NCBI GenBank assembly: GCA_963989245.1
Contig: OZ022344.1
Span: forward strand, 64,745,694 to 64,809,693
Origin: Nansenia antarctica
Lineage: Eukaryota > Chordata > Actinopteri > Argentiniformes > Microstomatidae
DNA length: 64,000 bases
Reading direction: 5' to 3'
This document shows, piece after piece, positions 35,352 through 48,350 of the stretch. The notes beneath the pieces were generated by a model. That model was not told the DNA's origin. It saw nothing but the letters and a program-made list of their open reading frames with translations, and searched no databases. The position numbers and the translations under genes are program-made. The first letter of the stretch is position 1. Each line of letters opens with the position of its first letter.

Positions 35352-35698
35352 ATAGGCTTACCGGTAGTTGTATTTTCGTTTTTTTTTTATATTTTTGCTG
35401 CCAAAAGTGTAGGCTGAAAACCACAAATGTCATTGATTTAAATCACATTAAATTAAGAGTTTCAAAGGCTGATTTGTGTTTACTGTGTTGTGTGATCCTC
35501 CTAAATCCACTCCTCTTGCTGTAGCTCAACAACCAAAATAGATATTTTCAGACTGCAGGTATCATATGCTAGCTACCACCCCACTCTTCCTGCAGGTGTA
35601 TTTTAATATGAATTTGGATCAGATATTCAAACAGAGTTTTGGGGAAACAAACAAAAACTAATAACCTCTACTGAGAGGAGAGGGTGACAGGCTGGGGT

Positions 35699-35699
<1 letters not shown>

Positions 35700-35764
<65 letters not shown>

Positions 35765-35899
35765 GGGGATTTTATCACACAGCAAGGACCTCTCCTTCTG
35801 TACACATTGAGATATCTCTGATTGAAGCTTTCACTGAGCCAACTCCATCCGGGGCTCTGCTGAGTGGAGGCTCCTAGACATACAGCTTCCTCACAATAA

Positions 35900-35932
<33 letters not shown>

Positions 35933-35979
35933 ATGTGTGCATGCTTGTGCATTTTGTGTGTGTGTGTGTGTGTGTGTGT
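35700..35979. repeat. Two (TG)n microsatellites
   Basis: About 35703-35763, and 35901-35979 with a short unique break near 35928-35954. Confidence 0.95.
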
Positions 35980-36277
35980 CCTTCCTCTCCTCGGATGACC
36001 TCTGTGTCAGGTAACAGAGTCTCATCCCCGGGCGTGTCCTCTGATGACACCACAGCTCAGGAACAAAAGGGGCTCCAACAGGTCTTTCCTGCCTGCTCCG
36101 TCTGAACAGCTGAACAGGGGCCGCCAGACACGCTGCTGTTCAATGTTACACTTATTAAAACATGACAGGTCTGGAGTCCTGAGGACAACAGTGCTAATCT
36201 GTAGCGTGACGTGTAAAGGCCTCGTAGTCACGGGAGTAACAAACCATGAGCATCTTGATTTACAAGGCACCAGCAGA

Positions 36278-36572
36278 TGCGCACACACACATGCATGAAC
36301 AAACATACACACATACACACACAAACACAGCCCCCCTCCCACACACACTCACACGCACATACATGCATGAACAAACATATACACACACACACACACACAG
36401 GCATGAACAAACACACATGTACACACATACACAGCCACACACACACAGCCTCACACACACAGCCTCACACATACAGCCTCACATACACAGCCTCACACAC
36501 ACACACACACACACACACAGCCACACACACACAGCCACACACACACACAGCCCCCCACAGCTCCCCACACAC
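36278..36572. repeat. Compound (CA)n / CATGAACAAAC / ACAGCCTC repeat
   Basis: Includes three CATGAACAAACA(C/T)A units and a run of ACACAGCCTCAC(A) units at about 36440-36500. Confidence 0.93.
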
Positions 36573-36763
36573 ACAGAGCCACGTCTCCTTGCCCAATGCC
36601 CACTGAAGTGTGATCGCATCAGTGTGATTGCCAAGGATAGTGTCCAAAGAGCAAATGCGTGACTGAGATGGCTTCCCTTTCATCTCCGATTATAGACCAG
36701 ACATAATCGTAACAAAAGATACAACGGTGGCAAACCAAAGTGGTATAAAAGTTGTTGTTACAC

Positions 36764-37076
36764 AGATATGGCCGAGGCACACGGGAAGCGGCATATTGGC
36801 CGGCCGCTTCCGAGGGGGGTATAGGAGTATTTCTGGACTAGGATCCGTCGCGCAACACCGCCCCCTGGGTGCCGGAATAACGGTACTGGGCTCGAGGAGC
36901 CAGTCAGCCTAGTCTGCCTGGCGCCCTCCTCTGGGACTGCCGGCCACGGGGTCGTGCGGCGGATCCTATGCAATAGGCAGGGGATAATTGGATGCTAAGT
37001 TGGGTTAAATTGGCTACCAAATTGGGTGAAAAAGGGATAAAATCTGAAAAACAAATTTAAAAAAAAATAAATAAAT
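36764..37076 (+). mobile_element. SINE-like element with A-rich tail
   Basis: A GC-rich head (CACGGGAAGCGGCATATTGG, CGCCCCCTGGGTGCCGG) is followed by TTGGGTTAAATTGGCTACCA, AATTGGGTGAAAAAGGGATA and an A-rich tail. This arrangement resembles dispersed fish SINEs, but the family and promoter boxes are not established. Confidence 0.45.
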
Positions 37077-37162
37077 TGTTGTTACTTACTGTCTACCAAA
37101 ATGAATGATACCATAGGCTACTACAAACGATAAAAGATATCAGCCCAGTCATGCTTCCATAA

Positions 37163-37164
<2 letters not shown>

Positions 37165-37259
<95 letters not shown>
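37165..37259. repeat. (TG)n microsatellite, pure, about 47 units
   Basis: Uninterrupted TG over about 95 bp. Confidence 0.97.
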
Positions 37260-37260
<1 letters not shown>

Positions 37261-38232
37261 ATCTTCCCAACCAGAGCTGTTAGGCTACTGTTTTTTTCCG
37301 TTTCCTTTGGCATGGCCAGCGTTCCGTGCTGCCTGTTGTGTGTGTCCATGAGAAAGGCTGTGTGCTACCGGCTCGCTGTATTTATAGAACAAACAATGAG
37401 CTGAGAACGAGGCCTAAGGGTCATGACTGTCTGACTGAGTCCTGTTTTCTCTAAATACGTCAGGGTCAACTGGAACACAAAGACTTTAGGGGTCTACAGA
37501 GGTGTTGGGGACGTTTCTACTATTAGGCTACTTGTTGTTTATTTCAACAAAAAACACGTGCCTTTTGCGTATTACTCTCTGGGAACCTGTTCCATTACTG
37601 TTGCATTACACCCTAAAACGTTGCTCCACATCCTCAGGCAGCATAAACAATGTCAACATTGTGTAGAGGCGGCAACAAGAGGTAGATGAGAGGACCGAAA
37701 CTACTAGGCTGGAATCTGGGGAGAGGGACATAGAAAGAGAATAATAATAATGACAAAAATGTACTTGGATCAATAACTGCAATAGGCAAAATGATGGCGT
37801 GTTTCGTAGTAATGACGTAACAGAAACTGTGATATTATTACTCAAATCGGAATCGGAACGATTACTGTAGCGTGTTAACCCAACACTGGTCCAGAGTGAG
37901 CAATTTAGCCAACATTAGACTCTGATGACACTTGTCTTCAATATCACAATATTTTGGCTATAAGTTTCCACCTTACGTAGTGGACAACCTCAGTTCCACA
38001 TAAAACCGACTCTGCACTGAGATAAGCTACTATCTGTATGAGAGGCAATGTTAGCACTCTGGCCTCTTTGCTGTCAGCCTGATATAAAGCAGATCATATA
38101 TAAAATGGATTTACAAATACGGCCGGTATGTAAAATAGTAGCCCATGACATTTCAAAACAGAGCACTTGGAAATCATTGCCTGCAAACATGGGGACCACC
38201 CGACATTGGTAAATGGAATAGTAAACTGACTG

Positions 38233-38480
38233 CACTTATATATTATAGTGCCTTATTCCAAAGTGTTTTACAATGGCCTCTCATTTACCCATTCACACAC
38301 ACAATCACACACCAATGGCAGCAAGCTACCATGCAAAGCGCCGGCCCGCTGATTGGGAGCAATTTGGGGTTCAGTGTCTTGCCCAAGAACACCTCGACAA
38401 GTGGACAGGAGGAGCCGGGGATCGAACCACCGGCCTTGCGATCATTCGACGCCGGCTCTCCCTCCTGAGTCACAGACATT
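38233..38480 (-). mobile_element. tRNA-derived SINE (GTTCGATCCCC B box)
   Basis: Minus strand: a CTCAGGAGGGAGAGCCGGC A-box-like region, a GGTGGTTCGATCCCCGG B box, then TTGGGCAAGACACTGAACCC and a tail with AAACACTTTGGAATAAGGCA. This is a very widespread teleost repeat type. Confidence 0.75.
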
Positions 38481-38738
38481 GACCACCTCGTACTGCGTGA
38501 CCACGGCAATTCAGGGACTGTTGTGAAAAGCAAGATCTGTCTAACACTACGTACAACACATCATCCTGTGGTTGGCAGCCTAAGCGCCTTGCAAAGCAAC
38601 ACATTCCTATTTCAAGCTCCGAACTCAATTGTAGCTCCATCACGACTCGCAGAGTCTTTGGTTTTATTTTGTGTTGGGTTTTATGTATGACTTCAGAGGC
38701 CTGTCAGACTATCTATTAGCTGACACATGGTCCTTTCA

Positions 38739-38840
38739 GAGAGAGAGAGAGAGACAGAGAAAGACAGTGTGAGAGAGACAGAGAACGAGAGAGAAACAGA
38801 GACAGAGAGAGAAAGACAGAGAGAGAGAGCGAGAAAGACA

Positions 38841-38906
<66 letters not shown>

Positions 38907-39029
38907 AAGAGAAAGAGACAGAGAGAGAGAGAAAGACAGAAAGACAGGGAGAGAAAGAGAGAAAGACAGGGAGAGAGAGAAAGACAGGGAGAGAGAGAGA
39001 GAGAGAAAGACAGGGAGAGAGAGAGAGAC

Positions 39030-39092
<63 letters not shown>

Positions 39093-39122
39093 AAGAGAAA
39101 GAGACAGAGAGAGAGAGAGAGA
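38739..39122. repeat. (GA)n / GAGACAGAGAAAGACAG repeat
   Basis: About 385 bp of GA with regular GAAAGACAGGGAGAGA units. Both strands are open over their whole length (Arg-Glu or Ser-Leu frames), which is an artefact. Confidence 0.97.
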
Positions 39123-39339
39123 ACAGCCAGAGATACTGAACCCTCCCTCCTTGGGGCAGACTCTATGTGTCTGTTTGTCAGCACACACACAGAGTGGCTG
39201 AAGCTCTGTGGGTGCATTATCTGATGTGCTGCTGGCTAAATAAAGGCAGGCTCACCATACAGGTAAGCAGAAAGTGGACACCCCTTTAAATCGCTATCTA
39301 AACCCGATATGCTGGATCCTACCTGAGGCAACCCCCCCC

Positions 39340-39480
39340 ACCCCCCACCCCTCTTTTCAGTACCATTGCAGCACGGAGCAGGGTCAAGACTTTTACAATC
39401 ACTTCAGAAAAAGTTTTCGACAGCCCAATTTTCCTCAGGGAGAGGGCGAGTGTGGGGTGGTAGGGGGGGGGGGGGGGGTT
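39340..39480. repeat. C- and G-rich tracts
   Basis: Poly-C at 39331-39350 and poly-G at 39461-39478, with unique sequence between. Confidence 0.8.
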
Positions 39481-39686
39481 CATGCGGCTTTCAGATATAA
39501 TAGTCGTGCCATTTTCAGCTATAGTCCACGCAGCGCCTTCCACCTTTTTGGCAGTTGACCAAGACAGAGAGAGAGGGGAGCTGAGGTGGAATAGGGCTCA
39601 TGTGTGAGATAATACAGAGAAGCTGATAGGATTTCATTCATGTGTCAGATTAAAGGGTTCTTTGTTACCGGAGGATTGAGATGGAA

Positions 39687-39868
39687 GTAGAGAGGGAGGG
39701 AGGGAGGGAGGGAGGGAGGAAGGGAGGGAGCGTGCCTGGAGAAAGACTAGTGGACCTTTTCTTTTTACCCTGTGCCTCTCAGGTGGAGTTGTGGATGACA
39801 GAAGGGACATAGTACGTGGGTGTGTGTGTGTGTACATGTACACTTCCATATGTGTGGGTGTGTATGTG

Positions 39869-39902
<34 letters not shown>
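39687..39902. repeat. (GGGA)n and (TG)n repeats
   Basis: GGGA 39687-39730; TG 39819-39834 and 39855-39902. Confidence 0.9.
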
Positions 39903-40457
39903 AGCTATTTCAAGCGCCGCAGGCAGAGATGCTCCAGTTTGGAGAGCACCTCATCTCTCTGCTGACAGGCTGTCTCACAGGAGGACCTCCGTCATCAATA
40001 TCGTCTCAACAGCAGAGGCGAAGCAGGCAACACCACCGGTCCAGACAGACAGCAGGGAAGGAGAGCCAATGGAAAGAAGACCCTTCTTCAAGAAGGAAGA
40101 GGGTGGGGAGTGGAGGATATCTCTAAATAAAAATTAATTCTTCTGCCTCGCCAGAGTCAATTAAGAGAGCCTGAAATTCAGTAAAACACAGGTAAAGGAA
40201 CATGGTGTCAGTTACACGCAGCTGTCCCGAGCTTTTTGCGAGGAAACCGGATACAGGAGAATAGCATGAAATATTCATGAGGCCTTAGACAGGAGTGCTG
40301 TTTATCTAGAAAGACTGAAAGCAATAATTGGATTCACAGGAGGCTACCACCTACCTAGTGTAACACGTACAAAGGTAGAGAAATATTTGAATTTTGTGGA
40401 TTCTTATGGAAAGCTCCATCTGAGGCCACGTCTCTCTCTCTCTCCTGTGTCTCTGCC

Positions 40458-40562
<105 letters not shown>

Positions 40563-40673
40563 TGCGTAAAATGAAAATCATTTTCTCATACTCATCACTA
40601 CCGGCCCTCTCAAACTAAGCTGTGACTCTCTACCAACCTTGACCAGCCTTTGCAGTCTTAGCTACCTGGAGAC

Positions 40674-40968
40674 GGCGAGAGCGAGAGTGAAAGCGAGAGA
40701 GAGGGAGAGGGAGAGGGAGAGGGAGAGAGAGAGAGAGGGAGAGAGAGAGAGAGGGAGAGGGAGAGGGAGTGAGGGAGAGGGGGAGAGGGAGAGAGAAAGA
40801 GGACCTGATAGGGAACCTGTGGGCCGGTTTCCACGGCAACGAGGGGGCCGTCCGTCGACCTGACCTCAGAGGGTAAAAACCCAGGTTGCATTCCACAGAG
40901 CCTTGCCTCCCCTCCCTCCCTGCCTCCCCTCCCTGCCTCCCCTCCCCTTCCCTCCCCTCCCCTCCCAT
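40674..40968. repeat. (GA/GGGAGA)n and (CCCTCC)n repeats
   Basis: GGGAGA 40674-40802 and CCTCCC 40904-40968, separated by about 100 bp of unique sequence. Confidence 0.93.
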
Positions 40969-41244
40969 CTCCAGTGTCAGCTCCAGCAGAATGAGACCGC
41001 AGCAGAGTTATACATGAGTCAATGGTTTACAGAGAGGTCGGTGTACTATTCTCCACTCAACCAAGACAGGCTCTCTCTCTCTCTCACCAACAGGCCCTCA
41101 GCACAACCAGCAGGGGCCTATTACTCACCCCGTCAGCAGGCCTGGGTTCCTTTGCGGCTGGAGAATTGAGAATCCATCGAAAAAGAACTTGGTGCATCTG
41201 AAGTTACACCCCATTTCAATATACACACACAGGGCACTGCTTTT

Positions 41245-41395
41245 GGTCAATAGTATGCATTCCGAATATATCCAAAGCGAGTTACATTGCAGTGAGTGCA
41301 TACATTTTTTGGTTTATTATACAGTCCCAGCGGGAATCGAACCCCCAACCTAAGTGTTGTGAGAGCCATGCTCTACCAACTGAGCCACGGGACAT
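41245..41395 (-). mobile_element. tRNA-derived SINE (GTTCGATTCCC B box)
   Basis: Minus strand: GTGGCTCAGTTGGTAGAGC (A box) and GGGGGTTCGATTCCCGCTG (B box), spaced as in a tRNA, then a tail with TAACTCGCTTTGGATATATT. The tRNA-like head lacks a believable anticodon stem, so this is a SINE and not a tRNA gene. Confidence 0.8.
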
Positions 41396-41699
41396 GGAGT
41401 GCCATATCAGATGCACCCCATGTTCCTTAGGTGGACTCTCGATTCTCCGGCCTAAACAAACACGGGCCTCCTTGACTGGATCCTACGCTATCCAGTGCAG
41501 TCATCCCTCCACTGCCCTGTACGGAGTCAGGCTCTCCGTCTGACAGAGAGAGACCGGCTCCTCGAGGAGGATATTCATGTGGTCTTTGACCGAGGACTGG
41601 GTGTGTGTGAGTCATCATCTCCGCAGAGAGACTGCAAATTAGCCACTTCTGGAGAGGAGGTTCAGGCCCCCGATGACAAATCAGATTAACACCCAACTG

Positions 41700-41836
41700 G
41701 GAGAGAGTTAGGGTGGGGGGGATAGAGAAAGAGAGAATGGGAGAGAGAGGGGGGGGGGTGTAGAGATAATGGGAAAGAGAGAGAGAAAGGAGGGGGGGTC
41801 ATGTTGAGCACACAGAGAGAGAAAGAGAGAGACAGA

Positions 41837-41883
<47 letters not shown>

Positions 41884-41905
41884 AGAGAGAGAGAGAGAGA
41901 GAGAG

Positions 41906-41956
<51 letters not shown>
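41700..41956. repeat. (GA)n with G-tracts
   Basis: GA blocks with GGGGGGGGG at about 41750 and 41793, and GACACAGA interruptions. Confidence 0.95.
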
Positions 41957-41959
<3 letters not shown>

Positions 41960-42552
41960 GGGCATGAAATGCAAAGTGTCTCCATTGGTAACAGTCCTGA
42001 AATGACATTGGCCATGCTATCACTAAACTGACTGACGGGGCTTGGAGGAGAGGAGGAGGAGAGGAGGAGGAGGAGGAGAGGACGCGTGTGTACGCGAAGC
42101 CCCGGGACTCTCCCAGACTTCTCCCTCTCTGCGCTGACAGACTCACAGGAGACCAGACCGCCTGTCTCTCCTGCTCATTTCGGTGCTCCCGCAATTATTC
42201 CACAGCCCTCGTTTGGGCCAAAATTGATGATAACGAATTTGCACTTAATGGACTTGCCGTTGCCGCGGGGGATCATTCCCCACTGTGTCGGGCCAGGGGG
42301 ACACACAGAGCTTGAAGACAAGCTCCCGCTGAAACGCCGGGCCCTGTGCCACAAACAAGGACGCCATTGATGTCCCTCAACATGAAAGGCATAACAGATA
42401 ATAAAATAGCTAAACATTCTCGAACAATTTTCCACAACATAATATATATACACAAATTTTCAAGGCTGTTTCTGTCTTTGTCTTGACATTTGAAACAGTG
42501 TTCTAAATGCCGGTGGCCCTTTTCCACTTCCCTCCCGCCGGTGACGGTGGTG

Positions 42553-42748
42553 GCTGAGTGCTGGCTGGCAGAGGGGGTGGGGAGGTGTGGAGAGGGAGGG
42601 GGGTGGGCATGGAGGGGAGGAGGGGAGGAGGGGGACGTGACGTGGAGGGGGGGGGGGGCATAGCGTGGAGGGGAGGAGGGGAACTTGGCGTGCACTGCAT
42701 GGGTCTTCCTCACCTGATTGAGGTGACAGGCAGCACCACCACCCCCCC

Positions 42749-42797
<49 letters not shown>

Positions 42798-42806
42798 AGA
42801 CACACC
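42553..42806. repeat. G-rich GGAGGGGAGGAGGGG region and (CA)n
   Basis: Purine-rich 42570-42685 with a G12 run, then poly-C and (CA)n 42741-42806. Confidence 0.93.
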
Positions 42807-42860
42807 GCCCACCCAGTGTGGTGTCATGGAACCCACAGAGGCACCTGGGGGGACAAACCT

Positions 42861-43023
42861 CTCTCTCTCTCTCTCCACCTCTCCCTTCCCCTCCCTCCCT
42901 CCCTCCCTCCTTCAATGTATATTGTGTTGCCACAGTGACAAAGCAGTTTTGCAGGTTTCCTCCTCCTCCTCTTCCCCTTATTTCCTCGCCCTCCTCCCTC
43001 CCTCCCTCTCTCCTCCTCTTCCA
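42861..43023. repeat. (CT)n, (CCCT)n and (CTC)n pyrimidine repeats
   Basis: Pyrimidine-rich blocks around a short unique segment (42912-42955). Confidence 0.9.
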
Positions 43024-43178
43024 CCTAACCCTGTCTGCTACTGCACTCTCCGGTTCAGCGCGTTATCCTTTTACTTCCTTATTAGTTTCATTCATTCATT
43101 CATTCAGAGGCCAGTCTGGCACTTCAATGCCCTTGCAGTTGCACTACCCTGCAGCCAACAGCCAATCAATGAGGTAGG

Positions 43179-43180
<2 letters not shown>

Positions 43181-43260
<80 letters not shown>

Positions 43261-43264
43261 AAGA
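43181..43264. repeat. (GA)n microsatellite
   Basis: Nearly pure GA of about 80 bp. Confidence 0.97.
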
Positions 43265-44173
43265 CCTTGTGGTAGTGGCTCCAGGGACACTGAGGTATAA
43301 AATGCATACACAATGTGTGTGACCTGTATTCATCTTCACAAAAAATACTGGTCTGGTCACTGTACCACCACCGAACACCTATTAGATGTTAAATAAAACA
43401 TCTTCTTCCACCACCACTCCCCCCCCCATCAAAGACTCTCACACAAGTATTTACAGCTCAAGGAAACTCTTCTCAACATTCTTGTCCTACAGGATGACGA
43501 GGCAACGCATATGCCTTCCTGTCGAATACGCCACAGCGGTTGGGGTCAAAGGTCGTTTCCAACATGCTAAAACACTGATTCATAAAAAGCCAACATAGTA
43601 TTTTCCCATCACAATCCAAACTTCTCCAAGCAAACTCTTTTAACGCCCCATTGCGCATTCCCAATTAGGGTGACATAGCCTAAATCTCTCTCATGGAGCC
43701 CACAACAGAGAGACCAAATACATGACACACTCAGGGTAAACAAAACAGTAGTAGTATCAATAGTAGGCTTAAAACATGCGGAAAGGCACTGCGTGAGCTT
43801 CAGGTTCTATCTCCGTCTAGGGCAGTTCAGAGATATTGAGCGTCAAAGTTTTTACATTCCATTATGTTCTGTGAGATGGAACCTTTGTATGTTATGAATT
43901 ACTAACTGAAAAATTGCAACATTTTAAAAATAACACCACACAGGCATCAATAAACACCTAATGGATTAGATTATGTAAAAAAAAAACTCAATTTTGACAA
44001 AAATGGAGATAGAACCTTATAATTCTAACGTCTAGTCTAGGTTACAGGTGCAGCAGGCTATAGCCTATAGACACAGATAGGGTAGAAGTCACGTAACCTG
44101 ACCGTGTGTGACCTGGCCCTATCTATTCTTCTATTCTTGAGTAGCCCAGAAGTCGATAATCAGCTTATCTTAC

Positions 44174-44359
44174 CAGGTTGAAGACCGTCTCCACGATGTC
44201 TCGGTTGGACACTTCCCCCACGTCCACCAGACCGGCCAGCACGTCGAATTTCCTCCGGATCCCCCTGATGGGGACGCCGGGGTGGAGCGACACGGTGCCC
44301 GCTGCTCCTCCATCATCCCCGGTGCGCCGGTGTCCCGGTGTCGCCGCTCCGCTCGCCAT
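44174..44359 (-). CDS. LRBA: LRBA coding exon 1 (start of the protein)
   Basis: Encodes 62 codons, from MASGAATPGHRRTGDDGG through SLHPGVPIRGIRRKFDVLAG to LVDVGEVSNRDIVETVFNL. The second half is almost the same as the mammalian LRBA N-terminus as I recall it. The first 20 residues are low-complexity and variable between species. The ATG at 44359-44357 is the first in frame; the open frame upstream (to 44431) begins at a TTG and is taken as 5' UTR. The donor CTG|GTAAGA at 44174/44173 is canonical and leaves phase 0, matching the TTG start of exon 2. The gene reads leftwards through a 39.9 kb intron. Confidence 0.93.
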
Positions 44360-44921
44360 GGAGGCTCGATGAAGGGACAGGTGGACAGGTGGACAGGTGA
44401 CGGTGTGTCCACAGGTAACAGGTAAAGCCAAGGCACCTGTTCACCCGAAAGGGCGGTAGGTAGGTAGGTAGTAAGGCAGGCTACACTTAAAAGTCGTTGA
44501 ATGTGAAATGAATGTGTATTGTATTCCCCTCTCTTTCCTGCTATAACAGGAGTTATGTTGACAAGCTTTCAACAGTAGTGACTGTTTGAAAATAATAAAG
44601 ATTAAATAAACCTCCGGTAGTTAACGACAGTCAGACGCAGGAGGAGGAGAGCTGGAGGACGGCTGGTCGGCGACACCACCACGGCGACATTGTAACCAAC
44701 TCCTTCTTCTTCCCCCTGCCTCGGAAACTTGATAGGAAGGAGGAGGAAACGCGAAAGAGATCAAACACAAAACACAAAACAAAAAGCCTCTCTGTTTGTA
44801 AATAAGCGGAGCTGTTTGTAAATAACCAGGCGAGTCGCGTTGGACCGTATAAGCGCCCTGCTTGCCCTTCTGAGGGTTGGCGACCTCTTTCAAAACGTCA
44901 ACGAATGAACTGCGACTTTCA

Positions 44922-44962
<41 letters not shown>

Positions 44963-45320
44963 CCCTCCAGGCAAGGTCCAACTCTGCTATTGTCGCGCGT
45001 TTTGACAGGTAGCGGCGCTGGCGTTAAATAAAGCACAACTCCCCGATACGCGTCTTGAAGTCCCGACAACCGCTCCGACGGGGACAGTACAAGGGGACAG
45101 CGGTCCACTGGCGTGCTGCTCTCCAAAAAAAGCCCCCCCAGACTGGCTCGGTGTGTCAGTGTTCCTGTTAACCCACTTACAGTAACAGCGCGCTCTCTTC
45201 CTGATCTACCCCCCTGCTATAGCTCTGTGTCCCCGCCATGACAGTGTTATCCCTCAGAGCGAACGGACGGAGCATGCGCAGTAGGAGACTGACTGCTGGG
45301 GTGGGGGGGTGGCTCAGGTG
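44360..45320 (-). promoter_or_regulatory. LRBA: LRBA 5' UTR and probable promoter region
   Basis: GC- and CpG-richer than the surroundings. It holds an NRF1-like GCATGCGCA at 45272-45280, typical of CpG-island promoters, and CpG-rich DNA at 44985-45100. No TATA box is obvious. The transcription start is not determined. A (GTCT)n repeat sits at 44924-44962 and a short (GGTA)n at 44455-44471. Confidence 0.5.
44924..44962. repeat. (GTCT)n repeat in the LRBA 5' region
   Basis: About ten GTCT units in the likely 5' UTR or promoter. Confidence 0.9.
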
Positions 45321-45527
45321 TATTATAGAAGCTCAGGTGCGCAGATGTCGCCTGGTGACTTGAGACTTGAGAGCGATTAGTGCAGAATAAGATGAGCAGG
45401 GCGTCACGAATGTTCAGTTACAGAGGGGGGCCAGGGGAACGTGAGGCGAAACGTTGCACAGCCAGTTATAATACAGAGACATCTAGAGGAAGAGAGGGTT
45501 ACTTGCTTTGGAACTTTTTGAATGAAT

Positions 45528-45700
45528 GAATGGTCTTTATTGTCATTTATATAGTACATAGTACAGGTACCATACAACGAAATTTGGGAGGGGGGGCTCC
45601 CCTGGTGCTAGGGAAAAAATACTAAAAACAAGAAGGGAAAAAGAGCTGGTTTACATAAAGGCTATATACACTATACAAATAAAACACTGTGCTGTACTCT
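45528..45700 (-). mobile_element. LINE 3' end with (ATTC)n tail (copy 3)
   Basis: Minus-strand copy of the 20.9 / 34.2 kb family: the complement contains AACCAGCTCTTTTTCCC, CTAGCACCAGGGGAGCC, GGTACCTGTACTATGTACTA and TTCATTCATTC. More diverged than copies 1 and 2. Confidence 0.75.
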
Positions 45701-46703
45701 ATGCTATGCTTTTTGTGCACTCGTGTGCTTTTGCACTCAGTTATGCATATCAGAAATGGTATTAGAAAAGAATGAAAAAGAGAATGATCTCATTTCAATT
45801 GGCTGATGCCGGTGTTCTGTGTTCTATGCTTTCTATACCCATTCGAATAGTTGTGTATAGGTTTATGAATTGTTTGTGAAATATTCCGTGTTACTGTTAC
45901 TTTGCTTTGTGGTCAACATTCAAAGTGAACAAATAATGCAAACTGTTGTAAGAAATGTGTGATCATATATTCCTGCTAGGTGTTTTAAACTGCGATGCTT
46001 CTTTTTCCATTCAATGGAACACGGCCAGATGGATTCATCCTGGGGCAGGATTAAAAAGAACTCCAGACATTGAAACGACGTGACAGCTTCGCTTGCCTCT
46101 TGGAGTCTGTGTGACCCATGTTGTGTAAGACGTGTAGCCTAGGCTATGTAACCGGATAACTGGATGAATAAATATTTGATTCCATTTAAACATATGTATT
46201 GGTGTCCTGAATATACATGGATATCACAGATCATGTGAATCACATGCTTTTTAGAGGTTATTTCAACAGTGCATGACTGCATGTCCTCTGTTGCATCTGA
46301 CAGGGGGGTGGCTCGGTGGTTGCTCAGTGTGACGCCTCCCAGTGTTGTTGGTTGCCAAGGAGGAGTCAGTAGTAGTGTCGCCACGGGATTCTGGTGACCT
46401 CACAACCGGTCCCCGAGGCAGAGAAACTCAAGTCTCCCGTCTCTGCAGCAGTGACCTGGGAGTCTGGAGTGCCTCCTGCATTGCCTTGGCTTGCTTATTG
46501 CAGAGCAAAAGCGCGAATGTTGTTACTACAGGTGTAACAGCACCTTCTGTCTGTCTATCGAATTAATTCTGAATCGACACAGCTTGACTGTCATCTGGGG
46601 AATGACAACAATTTCCTAGTTAGTAGTAGGCTGGAGATTGGTGGCGTGCCTTGTATTTCCTAAATTGTCTATACAAGGGGGACTGCAACATTGGTGACAG
46701 ATA

Positions 46704-46741
<38 letters not shown>
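46704..46741. repeat. (CA)n microsatellite
   Basis: Pure CA of about 38 bp. Confidence 0.95.
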
Positions 46742-47056
46742 GTATTTACTTGTTTAGTCGTTTATTAAGCACACTGTATGTGTTTGTTTTTTTGTCCACC
46801 TCTCCTCCACTTGCTCCTTCTTTAATTTGATTAGCCTAACACCTGAGGGAAATTATTTCCCCGTAAATTCGTTGAAAAACCAAATAAACCATTAAAAAAA
46901 ATGTTGATGAGCTCTCATCCTGGGCTGTTTCCTTCCACATCCAAGCGAGGCTCGGGATGAACCCCGCCGGGGGCTTATTTGATCAGACGGCTAAGATGAG
47001 TGAAGTCCGTTACAGCACGATGACAAGTGGGAATTGCAAAATCTCCAAAGACTAAA

Positions 47057-47059
<3 letters not shown>

Positions 47060-47120
<61 letters not shown>

Positions 47121-47147
47121 CATACACACACAGACACACACGCACAT

Positions 47148-47191
<44 letters not shown>

Positions 47192-47210
47192 GCCTATATA
47201 TATATTATAC
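47060..47210. repeat. (TA)n-(CA)n-(TA)n compound repeat
   Basis: Pure TA of about 55 bp, CATA / CACA, about 45 bp of CA, then TA again with a palindromic TATATAGGCCTATATA core. Strong cruciform and breakpoint potential. Confidence 0.95.
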
Positions 47211-48251
47211 ATATATTATTCATTACAGATTTGTTTGTTCCATGGTGATAGGCATAATGGATGCGGTACATGTGAGGGGGTCAGAACAGCTCGAGAGACA
47301 CGTGTGATGACCACCTCGGGTGCTTGTCGCCTGCTGTGTCCCAGCGAGGGTTTAAGAATACCTTCCATGTTTATAGCTAGAGCTTGCTCATGGACTCAAA
47401 GTGCTTAGCATGAAGAAAAACAAAACAAACGAAAATAACGAATACAAATCTAGGAGGACAGTCACAGAATATGCATAACATCGAGTTATAGTTTAATCCC
47501 CGTGGACATGAACATTAGTGTTGTTGCCCCTACTTCATCACCACTGAGTCACAGCTGCATCTCCGTGTAATCCCCCAATTAACTCCCACATCCACGCATG
47601 ACTCAAGACATCTCAGCCATTACTGTATGTGTCCTCATTCGCTCAGAATGTATTTGCATGTGAAATAACATTATAGAGAAAGTGTAGGCCTCTACTCTAC
47701 GGCTTGCCTTTGTGTCCGTGTTTATTTAGTCAACAGTCGTGACGACACCTTGTGACGGTTGTGGTGACACAGTTGTAACAATATCCCAATTTGGGTGGAG
47801 ACACCTGACCAGGACACACCTGCATGGAATGTTGACTGTCTGTGTTTCAGGTTCTTCCTGTTATATTGAATTGAAGGATTGGCTGTAAACGTTGATATTG
47901 TAACAGTGTTACATTCAGGCTTTATAATATATGGATATTGTGAATGTTGTTCACATTAATATGTGTTTGTTTCACATTAATCAGATGGATAGTCTTTCAT
48001 CAAACTGAGTGTGATATTTCTGTTGCAATTTTTTAAGCGATGGATCATTGGCAGCTCATTTCCCTGCCAACAGCTTAGAATTGAATTAGATTTTGATTCT
48101 GTGGATTAATGAAAAAGTGGCGCTCATATTTCACTGTGACAGCCATGGGGACCACATGGTCTGATATCTAATTTATTTTTGCAGTTATTTATTTGTTTAT
48201 GCCTTTAAGCACTTCATAGGAAAATAAGGGGACTTTAATTCCAAACTTAAC

Positions 48252-48350
48252 CAAATGGTGATGATGTCCACTTATTAGTGTGCCGACAGGCAGCTTTGCT
48301 TTAGGTCTTATTACTCCTTACCCCTGCTTAACACACTGACTGACTGACTG

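Larger units (their letters stand above)
45321..48250. other. Intergenic region between LRBA and RPS3A
   Basis: No coding exon is recognised. It contains a LINE 3' end (45528-45700), (CA)n at 46704-46741 and a TA/CA compound repeat at 47060-47210. The rest, including 45720-46700 and 47220-48250, shows nothing I recognise. Confidence 0.6.

Noticed and set aside
38693..39217. Overlapping Ser-Leu and Arg-Glu frames on both strands
   Set aside because: Pure (GA)n repeat translations.
41245..41395. tRNA gene (A and B boxes present)
   Set aside because: The tRNA-like head continues into a SINE body and L2-type tail and lacks a sound cloverleaf, so it is a tRNA-derived SINE.
44360..44431. N-terminal extension of LRBA to 44431
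   Set aside because: The extension begins at TTG, not ATG, and its residues do not resemble LRBA. The ATG at 44359 gives the expected MAS start.
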